61,953 nt of DNA from an uncultured Spirochaetales bacterium (GTDB taxonomy: Bacteria > Spirochaetota > Spirochaetia > Sphaerochaetales > Sphaerochaetaceae). A program made the translations under genes and the position numbers. The stretch is taken from the NCBI GenBank assembly GCA_949287505.1, contig CASEGX010000045.1, positions 1 to 61,953 of the forward strand, read 5' to 3'. How positions within the stretch are numbered: position 1 is the stretch's first letter; each line of letters starts with the position of its first letter. A model generated the notes under the pieces. That model did no database searches. It saw only the letters and a list, made by a program, of their open reading frames with translations, and had not been told where the DNA came from. Shown piece after piece: positions 42,430 to 51,720 of the stretch.

Positions 42430-44829
42430 ATGAGAGAATACAGCATTGATGCCAGAGATGTTCATAACCGTCTTTACAGATGCCCGATAGACATGGGCGG
42501 CTCTGATGATAAAGGAAACAAGCTTGAAATCGGCAACCACTTCCTTACAATCAACGGAAAGCCGTATTTCGCAGTATGCGGCGAGGCTCACTTTTCACGC
42601 ATAGATGAGAGACTCTGGGAAGATGAGATAATAAAGATGAAGCTCGGCGGGCTTACGATCATTGCAAGCTACATCTTCTGGATACACCATGAGGAAGAGG
42701 AAGGTGTCTTCGACTGGAGCGGAAACCGCAATCTCCGTCATTTCATCGAGCTCTGTAAAAAGCACGGCATGTATGTAATCCTCCGTATCGGACCGTTTTC
42801 ACATGGAGAGTGCCGCAATGGCGGCTTCCCTGACTGGCTTTACGGCCGTCCTTTTGATATCCGTTCAAATGATCCTGAGTATCTCAGATACACAAGGCGT
42901 TTCTACAGCGAGATATACAAACAGGCGGAGGGGCTGCTGTACAAGGATGGCGGTCCTGTGATCGGAGTTCAGCTTGAGAATGAGCATGAGCACGCATCAT
43001 GTCCGTGGGAGATGACTACGGAGAACAGCAGGGAGTGGGTTGTAAGCGGCAGAGATGGCAGGGAGCATATGGCAATGCTCAAGAAAATAGCCATTGAATG
43101 CGGTTTCGATGTCCCTCTCTATACTGCCACTGCATGGGGCGGTGCATGTGCTCCGGAGGATGTTGTCTTCCCTCTCTGGGGAGGATATGCATTCCGACCA
43201 TGGATGTTTTATGATGGAAAGCTTAAAGTACATCCTGCGACTGCAGAGTATCTCTATGGAGACTTTCATTCGAACACGGCTCCGAAGTATTACAATTTTG
43301 ACCCTGAATATCCTGCTGAGGATTATCCGTATGCATGCTGTGAGATGGGTGGAGGCATGAATGTCTACTATCCATATCGTTTCCAGCTGCCATATGAGAG
43401 TGTCGGAGCGCTTGCTCAGGTGAAGGTCGGAAGTGGCTGCAATTTCCTCGGTTACTACATGTACCATGGTGGAACCCACCCGCATGGAAAGAAAACACCA
43501 TATCTGAACGAGTGCGATGTCCCGAAGTTCTCATATGATTACCAGGCACCACTTGGAGAGTTCGGGCAGGTAAGGCCATCTTTCCATCAGCTGAAGCTCC
43601 AGCATATGATGTACCGCAGCTTTGCTGACAGGTTCGCAGTCACGAAAACGCGTCTTTCTGCAGAAGCTGAGAAACAGACTCCGGAGGAGACTGAGACACT
43701 TCGCTATGTGGTCCGTGTTGATAATGATGGAAGGGGTTTTCTCTTCATAAACAACTATCAGGATCATGCCGAGCTTCATGATCAGAAGGATTTTGCAGTC
43801 AGCATAAGAACACGTAGAGGTGATATAAGAATTCCATCCACGGGATCTATGAACCTTGAAAAGGGTGCATATGCAATTCTTCCTTTCTATTTTAATGCCG
43901 ATGGCGTGACGCTTGAGTATGCAACGCTGCAGCTTGTGACTGAGTGTGAATATGAAGGCAGAAATGCATATCTTTTTACAGCTGTAAGCGGCATGGAGCC
44001 TACTGCGGTCTTTGAAAAAGGCACTGTGGTTGAATGTATCTCAGGCTGCCATCTGGATGGAGAGGAAACGATTGTTTTTGATGAGACGACCGGAGGTATT
44101 GCTCTTGTTAATGGAAAATGTTTTGTTGTTGTTCTCAGCGTGAAGGATTCAATGAGGCTGTGGCAGATTGATACCGGTAATGGCCGTATGCTCTTCCTTT
44201 CAGATTACCCGGTGCTGTACAAGGACAACAGTTTCTTCCTGGAGTACCGCTCGGGGCAGAATGCTGAAATTGGAATAGCATCATGCGGGGGAAGCGCAAT
44301 AAACGTGAACGGAGTCAGGCTGGAACGTACCGGGACAAATGGCATCTTCTCGATGTACCGGTCCTACAGAGGGGAGGAGTCCCCAGCTGTGGATTTCATC
44401 GATAAGAGCTCAAAGAATGATGATAATGACGATGGTGGCCTGAAGCGTCCTGTGGTCGGCAGCCCCATAACCTCATCAAAGGTCGTCAACGCGCGAGGAA
44501 TCTTCCATTTCAAAGCTTCAGACTTCGAGGGAGCCAAACAGCTTATGCTGAAAATCGACTATACGGGAGATATCGGGTATGCGTTCATTAACGGAAAGAT
44601 GATTCACGATAACTTCTGTAATGGAAGGACATGGGAGATTGATCTCATGCCGTATAAGGATGAGATTCTCGCCCATGGGCTCTATGTCTATGTGTCTCCG
44701 CATAAGGAAGGCTCATACATAGACAGCAGTTCTGCGATGGCTGCGATGGTTGAGGTTGCAGGAAAGCAGACTGCGGAGATTCTCTCTGTAAGCGCTGAGC
44801 GTGTCGAGGATATCACGCTTGATTTCTAA
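42430..44829 (+). CDS. GH35-family beta-galactosidase
   Basis: A 799-residue glycoside hydrolase without a signal peptide, so cytosolic. The family landmarks are FLTINGKPYFAVCGEAHFSR (substrate pocket), ILRIGPFSHGECRNGGFPDW, the acid/base in GVQLENEHEH (E185), the nucleophile in YACCEMGGG (E305), and YHGGTHPHGK (the GGTNFG-like strand). It should release galactose from imported beta-galactosides. C-terminal beta domains follow from about residue 400. It is the last gene of the operon, 11 nt after the permease. How the released galactose would reach the galactonate branch is not encoded here (no galactose dehydrogenase seen). Confidence 0.88.
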   Translation: MREYSIDARDVHNRLYRCPIDMGGSDDKGNKLEIGNHFLTINGKPYFAVCGEAHFSRIDERLWEDEIIKMKLGGLTIIASYIFWIHHEEEEGVFDWSGNRNLRHFIELCKKHGMYVILRIGPFSHGECRNGGFPDWLYGRPFDIRSNDPEYLRYTRRFYSEIYKQAEGLLYKDGGPVIGVQLENEHEHASCPWEMTTENSREWVVSGRDGREHMAMLKKIAIECGFDVPLYTATAWGGACAPEDVVFPLWGGYAFRPWMFYDGKLKVHPATAEYLYGDFHSNTAPKYYNFDPEYPAEDYPYACCEMGGGMNVYYPYRFQLPYESVGALAQVKVGSGCNFLGYYMYHGGTHPHGKKTPYLNECDVPKFSYDYQAPLGEFGQVRPSFHQLKLQHMMYRSFADRFAVTKTRLSAEAEKQTPEETETLRYVVRVDNDGRGFLFINNYQDHAELHDQKDFAVSIRTRRGDIRIPSTGSMNLEKGAYAILPFYFNADGVTLEYATLQLVTECEYEGRNAYLFTAVSGMEPTAVFEKGTVVECISGCHLDGEETIVFDETTGGIALVNGKCFVVVLSVKDSMRLWQIDTGNGRMLFLSDYPVLYKDNSFFLEYRSGQNAEIGIASCGGSAINVNGVRLERTGTNGIFSMYRSYRGEESPAVDFIDKSSKNDDNDDGGLKRPVVGSPITSSKVVNARGIFHFKASDFEGAKQLMLKIDYTGDIGYAFINGKMIHDNFCNGRTWEIDLMPYKDEILAHGLYVYVSPHKEGSYIDSSSAMAAMVEVAGKQTAEILSVSAERVEDITLDF

Positions 44830-44836
44830 GTGAAAC

Positions 44837-44860
44837 CGCAGGGCTTTACCGGGCCCTGCG
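44837..44860 (+). terminator. Terminator of the galactonate/galactoside operon
   Basis: Perfect stem CGCAGGGC/GCCCTGCG with an 8-nt loop, followed by TTCATATT. Confidence 0.75.
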
Positions 44861-44944
44861 TTCATATTCCACCACCAGATTGCTGTTTTTGTAGCATTTG
44901 TGGCTTCGACAGAGTATCATAATGCCATAATCTTAGGTGGTATC

Positions 44945-45694
44945 ATGCATAAACCGACATGGAGAGTTGTCGCTATACTTAATTTCGTCTCGTCCAGCAG
45001 GGGCGTTTCTCTGATTGAATGTGCTAATGAACTAGGCATTCCCGTCGGTACGATCCATCCGATTCTCCAGACTCTTGTTGACATGGAGTATCTGTCCTAC
45101 AACCCTGAAAGCAGAAAATACAGTGCAGGGCTGAGGCTTTTTCTTGCCGGTTCAAGCTATGTATCAGGAAACAACTGGTATTCCTCGATAAACAGCATAC
45201 TTGCAGAGACTGCAGAGAAATGCGGAGGCGAGACCGTGCATCTTGCCAAGCTTGAGAATGGCAATGTCCTGTATATCATGAAGGTCGAGTCGACAAGATC
45301 CGTAAGGACCTTCTCCTCTGTAGGAGTCATTCTTCCGGCTTACGGTACAGCACTGGGAAAGGCACTTTTGTCGGATATGCCGCTTGATGAGATACACAAG
45401 CTGTACCCTGACGGACTCAAGCCTCTGACAAAGAATACAATCACATCTTTCGATGTTCTCTCCTCACAGCTTGAGCAGGTGAGAAATACGGGTTTTGCCT
45501 ATGAATGCGAGGAGAGCAACTACGATGTCAGATGCATCGCGCGTCCTCTGAGGAGGAATGGACGCGTGGTTGCTGCAGTTTCTGTTGCTATGCCCGTTTT
45601 CAGATATACGGAAAACCGCAAGGAACGCATCGAAGAAGAGCTTGTCACTGCAAGTGCAAGAATCGAGGAGATGCTTCCATATATTCCGATCTGA
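44945..45694 (+). CDS. IclR-family transcriptional regulator (second paralogue)
   Basis: A 249-residue IclR protein with the same layout as the one at 35704: WRVVAILNFVSSSRGVSLIE, LGIPVGTIHPILQTLVDMEY, LPAYGTALGKALLSDMP, TGFAYECEESNYDVRCIARP, AMPVFRYT. It has its own upstream region (after a terminator) and a TAGGTGG ribosome site; the start at 44945 matches the paralogue's MHxPTxRVV. The GTATTTAC/GTAAATAC palindrome of the first regulator is not found in front of it. It ends 5 nt from the convergent rpiB. Confidence 0.9.
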   Translation: MHKPTWRVVAILNFVSSSRGVSLIECANELGIPVGTIHPILQTLVDMEYLSYNPESRKYSAGLRLFLAGSSYVSGNNWYSSINSILAETAEKCGGETVHLAKLENGNVLYIMKVESTRSVRTFSSVGVILPAYGTALGKALLSDMPLDEIHKLYPDGLKPLTKNTITSFDVLSSQLEQVRNTGFAYECEESNYDVRCIARPLRRNGRVVAAVSVAMPVFRYTENRKERIEEELVTASARIEEMLPYIPI

Positions 45695-45699
45695 GTATT

Positions 45700-46140
45700 T
45701 TATTTCCCTTCGAGCTCCATCATCTTGTCGATGCGTCTCTGATGCCGGCCGCCTTCGAATTCCGAATCAATGTATGCATCGAGGATATCTGTTACAGGCT
45801 CTGTATATTCAATGCGTCCGCCGAAGGCAATGAAGTTGGCGTTGTTGTGCTGTTTTGCCATTGCCGCAGCATATGAGTTCTGGGGAAGTGCGCACCTGAT
45901 TCCTTTCATCTTATTCGCAGATACTGATATGCCGATACCGGTCCCGCAGACGAGAATGCCGAAATCATAACAGCCTTTGCGGTATTCATTCACTGCTTTC
46001 TCTGCATAGTCCGGATAGTCAACACTCTCTGTGCTGTCAGTTCCGAGATATGTGACCTCTATCCTTTTCTCTTCAAGATGCTTTATCAGTGACGCTGCAA
46101 GCTCAACTCCGCCATGGTCATTGGCAATTACTGCTTTCAT
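45700..46140 (-). CDS. rpiB: Ribose-5-phosphate isomerase B
   Basis: A 146-residue RpiB/LacAB-type isomerase: IANDHGGVELAASLIKHL, YPDYAEKAV, the catalytic cysteine in LVCGTGIGISVSANK, and RCALPQNSYAAAMAKQHNNA, FGGR. It interconverts ribose-5-P and ribulose-5-P; some members act on other phosphosugars (allose-6-P, galactose-6-P), which the nearby galactose genes make worth considering. AAGGAG precedes ATG. Confidence 0.92.
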   Translation of the reverse strand: MKAVIANDHGGVELAASLIKHLEEKRIEVTYLGTDSTESVDYPDYAEKAVNEYRKGCYDFGILVCGTGIGISVSANKMKGIRCALPQNSYAAAMAKQHNNANFIAFGGRIEYTEPVTDILDAYIDSEFEGGRHQRRIDKMMELEGK

Positions 46141-46187
46141 TTATTTATCTCCTTCCATGCAGGCTTGTTTCAGTTTAACATTGTTTC

Positions 46188-47819
46188 ATGAAAATATATA
46201 TCACCGGTCATAGAAATCCTGATATGGATTCAGTCACATCGGCCTATGCCTACGCTGTTCTTAAAAACGCGATTGATCATGATAATGAATACATTCCTGT
46301 GATGCTTGGGGTTGCAAATAATAACACCAGGAAGGCTTTCAGCCGGCTTGGCATTCCTCTCCCGATGGTCCTCCGCGATGTAAGGCCACGTGTAGGGGAG
46401 GTCAGAAGACAGCCATCGGTATCGATATCCTCATCCGATCCGCTTTACCTCCTGATGGATATCTTCCAGCGACGGCACCCCACTGTCGTGCCAGTGCTTG
46501 ATGACGGAGAGTTCAGGGGACTTTTGTCCGCAGATGATATAAACGCATCCTTTCTGAGGGAAAACAGCGGTGCTGTAAGACAGCGCTATCTCCTGTCGGA
46601 AGAGAACATAGAGAGAATCATAGAAGGCGAGTATATAAAGCACGGGGACTGCGGTACTGTCAGGGCCCCGTATATGATCGGAGCTATGGAGTATCAGGTT
46701 TATCTTGAACGCCTCGAGCGTCTTGTTGATAAGCCTGTTCTGATAATCGGAGAGAGACGGAAACATATCCAGGCTGCGATAGAACAGCAGCTTCCGGGCA
46801 TTGTTCTGACAGGCGTTTCAGATCCATCGAGGCTGGATATGGATTTCTCCGCTTTCAGAGGGTTTGTATATGTCTCATATCTTGATACAGCGGAGACGCT
46901 TCGCCTGATGAGGCTCTCCACACCTGTCTCAGACATCCTTCCGCCACCGGATCCTGAAACAATCATTGACAGCGGCATGCTCTTCGATGAGGCAAAAAAG
47001 AAGCTTCAGGAAAGCGAATACAGGGGGCTGTCAGTCTTTACAGATGGAAAATGGTCCGGTTTTGTCACAAGACGCTGTTTTCTCGACAAGCCAAGGCAGC
47101 GCATCATCCTTGTTGATCACAATGAGGCAGAACAGAGCGTTCAGGGCATAGAGGATGCGGAGATAACCGAGATACTGGATCATCACAGGCTTGCTCCTCC
47201 GAGAATGCGTACTCCGATCTACATTGTCTCTGAGCCTCTGGGGTCCACATGCACGATAGTATATGAGCAGTTCAGGAAGTATGGGGTTGAGATAGATCCC
47301 CTTACGGCAATGGCTCTCCTTTCCGGTCTTACCGCAGATACCGTCATCCTCAGAAGCCCGACTACTACGGAGTATGACCGCCATGTGGCTGCCGCGCTTT
47401 GTGAAATCGGGGGTGTGGAGGACTACGAGGCATTCGGACGCTCGCTGTTTGCAGACGGACCTACGCTTTCCGAGCGGGACCCTGAAGAAGTGATACTCAG
47501 CGATATGAAGACATATAATGAAAAGAGCGTCAGATTCGCAATCGGCCAGGTTGAGATCATGGCACTGGAGGAGGTTCATGATGTCAGGAAGAAGTATCTT
47601 GAGACTCTTTGCCGCGTCAGGGACGAGAAGAGTCTTGACTGGGTCATGCTCCTTGTTTCCGATGTGATAAAAGGCAACTCCGTACTTCTCATGACACCTT
47701 TTGATAAAGCCCATTATCTGATTTACGAGAAGATTGAGGATGAGACATATTATCTTCCGGGTGTTCTTTCAAGGAAGAAACAGCTCCTTCCCGAGATTTT
47801 CAGGGTGCTGGATCTATGA
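46188..47819 (+). CDS. ppaC: Family II (manganese-dependent) inorganic pyrophosphatase with CBS domains
   Basis: A 543-residue CBS-PPase. The DHH-superfamily core shows GHRNPDMDS at residues 7-15, VDHNEAEQS and EILDHHR, and the DHHA2 domain ends with SRKKQLLPE. Between them is an insert (about 70-300) containing two CBS halves and a DRTGG-like domain, which in this class bind AMP/ATP or diadenosine polyphosphates and regulate activity. It hydrolyses pyrophosphate. No Shine-Dalgarno sequence is evident before ATG. The stop abuts the stop of the convergent rel gene with zero spacing. Confidence 0.95.
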   Translation: MKIYITGHRNPDMDSVTSAYAYAVLKNAIDHDNEYIPVMLGVANNNTRKAFSRLGIPLPMVLRDVRPRVGEVRRQPSVSISSSDPLYLLMDIFQRRHPTVVPVLDDGEFRGLLSADDINASFLRENSGAVRQRYLLSEENIERIIEGEYIKHGDCGTVRAPYMIGAMEYQVYLERLERLVDKPVLIIGERRKHIQAAIEQQLPGIVLTGVSDPSRLDMDFSAFRGFVYVSYLDTAETLRLMRLSTPVSDILPPPDPETIIDSGMLFDEAKKKLQESEYRGLSVFTDGKWSGFVTRRCFLDKPRQRIILVDHNEAEQSVQGIEDAEITEILDHHRLAPPRMRTPIYIVSEPLGSTCTIVYEQFRKYGVEIDPLTAMALLSGLTADTVILRSPTTTEYDRHVAAALCEIGGVEDYEAFGRSLFADGPTLSERDPEEVILSDMKTYNEKSVRFAIGQVEIMALEEVHDVRKKYLETLCRVRDEKSLDWVMLLVSDVIKGNSVLLMTPFDKAHYLIYEKIEDETYYLPGVLSRKKQLLPEIFRVLDL

Positions 47820-49838
47820 TCACACTCCCTGCACTTTGATGATGGATGGTATCTGCCTTATCGCCTGTGTGGTCTTCTTCATGGCATCTTCGTTGTCTGC
47901 GCTGATTGTGAATGTGCCTACAAGACCATCAGGGGAGACGTCGAGAGCTCCTTGAATGAGATGGCTGTTATGCTTGCGTACCGCATTGTCTATCTCGCTG
48001 AAAAGCTCTGAATTGAATTTAGCGGTGACCGAGAACCTTCTCACAAGTTCCTGGCTGTCCCATTCCACAGGTACTATCCTTTCCTCGGCTTCCGGCATGT
48101 TCGCAAGATTCGGGCAGTCGCGGCGGTGTATCACATAGCCTCTGCCTCTTGTTATGTATGCCACGATATCGTCCCCATGCACCGGGTTGCAGCACTTTGC
48201 AAAATCAAAGAGGATGTTGCTGTTCTCTCCGATGATGACAGTTCCTTTCTTCTCATGTGATACAAACCTCAATCCCTGCATCGATGGGATGATTTTCTTC
48301 GCATTCTCCATCGCCGGATTCTGCACAGGCTGAACTTTCTTCGGAGTCTGTGCGATTGGCAGGTTCGTGGACTCGTTCTTGTTGAGCCATGCCCTTATCT
48401 TCTTCTTTGCCGATGTCGTCTGGGCATATTCCAGCCACTGCTGGTTCGGATGGGCATTCGGGCTTGTCATGATCTCGACAATCTGGGTATTCCCAAGCGG
48501 CCTGTTGAGTGGGATTATCGAGCCATCTGCCCTTGCTCCGGAACAGTGATTCCCGATTTCCGTATGGACCTTGTATGCAAAATCGAGAGCAGTCGAACCT
48601 ACCGGAAGCTCTATGACATGTCCCTGAGGAGTGAAAACGACGATGGAATCCTTCAGAAGCTCGTTCTTGATCTCATCCATGAAATCCTCGCTCTGTGCGA
48701 TCTCCTTTGACCATGTCTTTATCTTACGGATGATCTTCTGGTAATTGATGGAGTCGACAGTCTTCCAGGTTCCTGACTCAGAGCCCGATGCCGCTTTGTA
48801 TGCCCAGTGCGCTGCGACACCTTCCTCTGCTGTCTTGTGCATTTCCTGGGTTCTTATCTGGATTTCAAGGTGCCTGTTCTGCGGACCGAGGACTGTAGTG
48901 TGGAGTGACTGGTAGTTGTTTGCCTTAGGCATTGCGATGTAGTCTTTGAACCGGCCTTCAATCGGGATCCACATCGAATGAATCACTCCCAGAATCGTGT
49001 AGCATTCGACCGTTGTCTGGCATATCACCCTTATGCCGAGAATGTCATAGATCTCATCGATCTCTTTCTTTCTTTTCTTTATCTTCTGGTAAATCGAGTA
49101 GGCGTGCTTGACCCTTCCTGTGATCTCGATATCGGTGATTCCTGCCTTCGTACAGGCTTCGGCTATGGCTTTTGAAACCTGTTTGATGTATGCGGTGTAT
49201 TCACCCTTCTTCTCAAGAAGATAGCCATTTATGTAGTCATAGGATTCCGGTTTCAATGCTTTCAGAGACAGGTCTTCCAGCTCGCTTTTTATCGTCTGCA
49301 TACCGAGGCTGTCGGCTATTGGTGCGAATATATCGAGGCAGTCTTCGGCAAATGCCCTTTTCCTCTCGGGGGAGAGTCCCTCAATGGTTCTCATATTGTG
49401 GAGCTTGTCTGCCAGCTTGATGAGAATGACCCTGAGATCTTTTGACATTGCGAAGAACATCTTCTTTATTGTCTCCGCTTCCTGTATGGATTTCTCATCC
49501 GTGATCCTGGAAATCTTTGTCACGGCCTGCACCATTTCTCCGACTTCCTTGCCGAATATCGTGGCAATCTCTTCTTCTGTGGTATCCGTATCCTCAAGAG
49601 TGTCGTGGAGAAGTCCTGCGGAGACTGTATCTGCATCCATTCCGATCTGCATCAGAATTTCTGCGACGGCAATCGGGTGAGTGATGTAAGGTTCTCCGGT
49701 TTTTCTCTTCTGATCCCCGTGTTTCTTGGCAGCAAAGACCGCAGCAGCTGCGATTTTGTCCTTATCGTCATCGCTGTAGCGGATAATCTTCTTCACGAAT
49801 CTGTCGACTAATTCTTTATTCGGGAAGTCTTCTGCCAT
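47820..49838 (-). CDS. Bifunctional (p)ppGpp synthetase/hydrolase (Rel/SpoT)
   Basis: A 672-residue RSH protein: HD hydrolase domain (HDTLEDTD, H78-D79), synthetase domain (RVKHAYSIYQKIKKR, YDILGIRVI), TGS domain (VFTPQGHVIELPVGSTALDF in part) and C-terminal ACT domain (VTAKFNSELFSEIDNAVRKH). Intact HD motif and synthetase motifs suggest both activities, controlling the stringent response. The ATG is inside the prmC gene (23-nt overlap) behind AAGGAG, forming an operon prfA-prmC-rel. I leave the gene symbol open between rel and spoT. Confidence 0.95.
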   Translation of the reverse strand: MAEDFPNKELVDRFVKKIIRYSDDDKDKIAAAAVFAAKKHGDQKRKTGEPYITHPIAVAEILMQIGMDADTVSAGLLHDTLEDTDTTEEEIATIFGKEVGEMVQAVTKISRITDEKSIQEAETIKKMFFAMSKDLRVILIKLADKLHNMRTIEGLSPERKRAFAEDCLDIFAPIADSLGMQTIKSELEDLSLKALKPESYDYINGYLLEKKGEYTAYIKQVSKAIAEACTKAGITDIEITGRVKHAYSIYQKIKKRKKEIDEIYDILGIRVICQTTVECYTILGVIHSMWIPIEGRFKDYIAMPKANNYQSLHTTVLGPQNRHLEIQIRTQEMHKTAEEGVAAHWAYKAASGSESGTWKTVDSINYQKIIRKIKTWSKEIAQSEDFMDEIKNELLKDSIVVFTPQGHVIELPVGSTALDFAYKVHTEIGNHCSGARADGSIIPLNRPLGNTQIVEIMTSPNAHPNQQWLEYAQTTSAKKKIRAWLNKNESTNLPIAQTPKKVQPVQNPAMENAKKIIPSMQGLRFVSHEKKGTVIIGENSNILFDFAKCCNPVHGDDIVAYITRGRGYVIHRRDCPNLANMPEAEERIVPVEWDSQELVRRFSVTAKFNSELFSEIDNAVRKHNSHLIQGALDVSPDGLVGTFTISADNEDAMKKTTQAIRQIPSIIKVQGV

Positions 49839-50640
49839 ATATCACACGCTCCTTATCCGCAAGATCCTTTACTATCTGTATATCTGTAAAGCCGTTCCTT
49901 TCAAGAAGACTAACACATATTCTCATCTGCCGGTAGTCACATTCAAGGGCAAGTATGCCATTCTCCTTAAGATGGGAAGGCGCGGTTTCTATGATTGATC
50001 TTATGAGGCCAAGGCCATCTTCACCGCCTCCGATAAATGCGGTGACGGGCTCTGCCTTAACATCCTTATCCGTCTCTTCATACCAGAGGTCTGTGAGATA
50101 TGGAGGGTTTGAGGCGATGATATCAAAAACACATCCCGCCCAGGGCTGGAACAGGCTGCCAAGCCTTCCGTCTCCCTCTTTCCCGGTTATCCTTCTGTAA
50201 TTCTCTTTCGCGATTTCCAGCGCTTCTGGCGATATGTCAGAGAAAGAGACCGGGGAGGAGAGAGCGTATGCAACCGAAGCTGCAATTGCGCCGCTTCCAG
50301 TGCAAAGGTCGAGTATTTCAGGATCATCAAAACGGGAGGAGAGTGAGATGACAGTCTCTACAAGGGTCTCCGTGTCAGGCCGGGGAATCAGGACAGCAGG
50401 CGATACCAGGAAGCTGTGCCCATAGAATTCCTTCTCCCCTGTGATGTATGCCATAGGCGTACCGGAGAGCCTTTTAGAGAGCAGAGAGAACGCCTTTTCA
50501 CAGGTGCTCTCGTCAATTTCCGCCTCCGAGCATGTTATCTGATGGATATCATCAAATCCTGTAGCAAGACGGATGATGATGCGTGCATCCACTCCATCCG
50601 TCCTGGATAAAAGCTCCTGTCTTAATTCCCTGAGCTTCAC
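49816..50640 (-). CDS. prmC: Release-factor glutamine methyltransferase
   Basis: A 274-residue SAM-dependent methyltransferase: the N-terminal helical domain, [35 protein letters not shown] site [11 protein letters not shown] at 110-120 and the catalytic NPPY at 178-181. It methylates the glutamine of the GGQ motif in release factors, and prfA lies directly upstream, overlapping by 4 nt. This gene order is widespread in bacteria. Confidence 0.95.
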   Translation of the reverse strand: MKLRELRQELLSRTDGVDARIIIRLATGFDDIHQITCSEAEIDESTCEKAFSLLSKRLSGTPMAYITGEKEFYGHSFLVSPAVLIPRPDTETLVETVISLSSRFDDPEILDLCTGSGAIAASVAYALSSPVSFSDISPEALEIAKENYRRITGKEGDGRLGSLFQPWAGCVFDIIASNPPYLTDLWYEETDKDVKAEPVTAFIGGGEDGLGLIRSIIETAPSHLKENGILALECDYRQMRICVSLLERNGFTDIQIVKDLADKERVIYGRRLPE

Positions 50641-51707
50641 GCTTCTTTCAGCGCCTCTTCGCCTGCAGCAAGCCTGAGTGCATCGATAAGCTCATCAAGC
50701 TCTCCTTCCATGATTGAATCGAGCTTGTAAAGTGTGAGGTTTATCCTGTGGTCAGTCACTCTGTTCTGTGGGAAATTATAGGTACGTATACGCTCAGATC
50801 TATCTCCCGAACCCACCATGTTTCGTCTTGCATCAGCTCTCTCTTTCTGCTTCTTAGCCTCTTCCATCTCATAAAGCCTTGAGCGGAGAACTCTCATTGC
50901 CTTGGCCCTGTTTTTTATCTGTGATTTCTCATCCTGGCAGATGACGACAAGGCCTGTAGGAATGTGTGTAAGGCGGACAGCGGAGTCCGTTGTGTTGACG
51001 CACTGGCCTCCTGGGCCACCTGCTCTCATGACATCCACCCTGAGATCCTCCGGCTTTATCTCGATATCGGTCTCTTCCGCCTCTGGAAGCACTGCGACGG
51101 TTATGGCAGATGTATGGATTCTTCCGCCTGACTCTGTTTCAGGAACACGCTGTACACGATGCACTCCGGATTCGAATCTGAGGTGGCCATATACATCCTT
51201 TCCTGCGACGGAGGCTACGATTTCCTTGTATCCTCCGATGCCGGATTCGCTGGATGACATGATTTCCATCTTCCAGTGCTGTTTCTCCGCATAGTGTGAG
51301 TACATGCGGAAGATATCTGCAGCAAAGAGAGATGCCTCATCGCCTCCGGTACCTGCCCGTATTTCCATGATGATGTTCTTTCCCTCAAGCGGATCTGGAG
51401 GAATGAGCAGGATGCGGCATTCCTTTTCCTTTGCCTCTATTTCCTTCTCAAGGCTCTGAAGCTCTTCCTTTGCCATCTCCACCATCTCAGGATCTGATTC
51501 TGCCTTGATCATCTCCTTCGAGTCCTCAGCCTGTCTTTCGAGGTTTTCCAGTTCTGTGAGACTCTCAACAACAGGGGCAAGGTGGGAACGCTCCTGCATC
51601 AGGCTTTTGTATAGATTCATATCATTCAGAGCTTCCCCTGAGAGCTTTGCATCAAGCTCCTCAAGCTGAGTTCTGAAACCTGCAAGCTTATCTGTTAATT
51701 CGGACAT
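50637..51707 (-). CDS. prfA: Peptide chain release factor 1
   Basis: A 356-residue RF1. The codon-reading tripeptide is PET at 189-191 in [16 protein letters not shown] (PxT type, as in RF1, which reads UAA and UAG), and the catalytic GGQ is at 233-235 in [20 protein letters not shown]. It terminates translation on the ribosome. Twelve or so nt separate it from sbcB upstream. Confidence 0.97.
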   Translation of the reverse strand: MSELTDKLAGFRTQLEELDAKLSGEALNDMNLYKSLMQERSHLAPVVESLTELENLERQAEDSKEMIKAESDPEMVEMAKEELQSLEKEIEAKEKECRILLIPPDPLEGKNIIMEIRAGTGGDEASLFAADIFRMYSHYAEKQHWKMEIMSSSESGIGGYKEIVASVAGKDVYGHLRFESGVHRVQRVPETESGGRIHTSAITVAVLPEAEETDIEIKPEDLRVDVMRAGGPGGQCVNTTDSAVRLTHIPTGLVVICQDEKSQIKNRAKAMRVLRSRLYEMEEAKKQKERADARRNMVGSGDRSERIRTYNFPQNRVTDHRINLTLYKLDSIMEGELDELIDALRLAAGEEALKEA

Positions 51708-51720
51708 ACACTATTTTTTA

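Noticed and set aside
47031..47714. 227-residue open frame opposite ppaC
   Set aside because: Shadow frame; ppaC motifs are intact on the plus strand.
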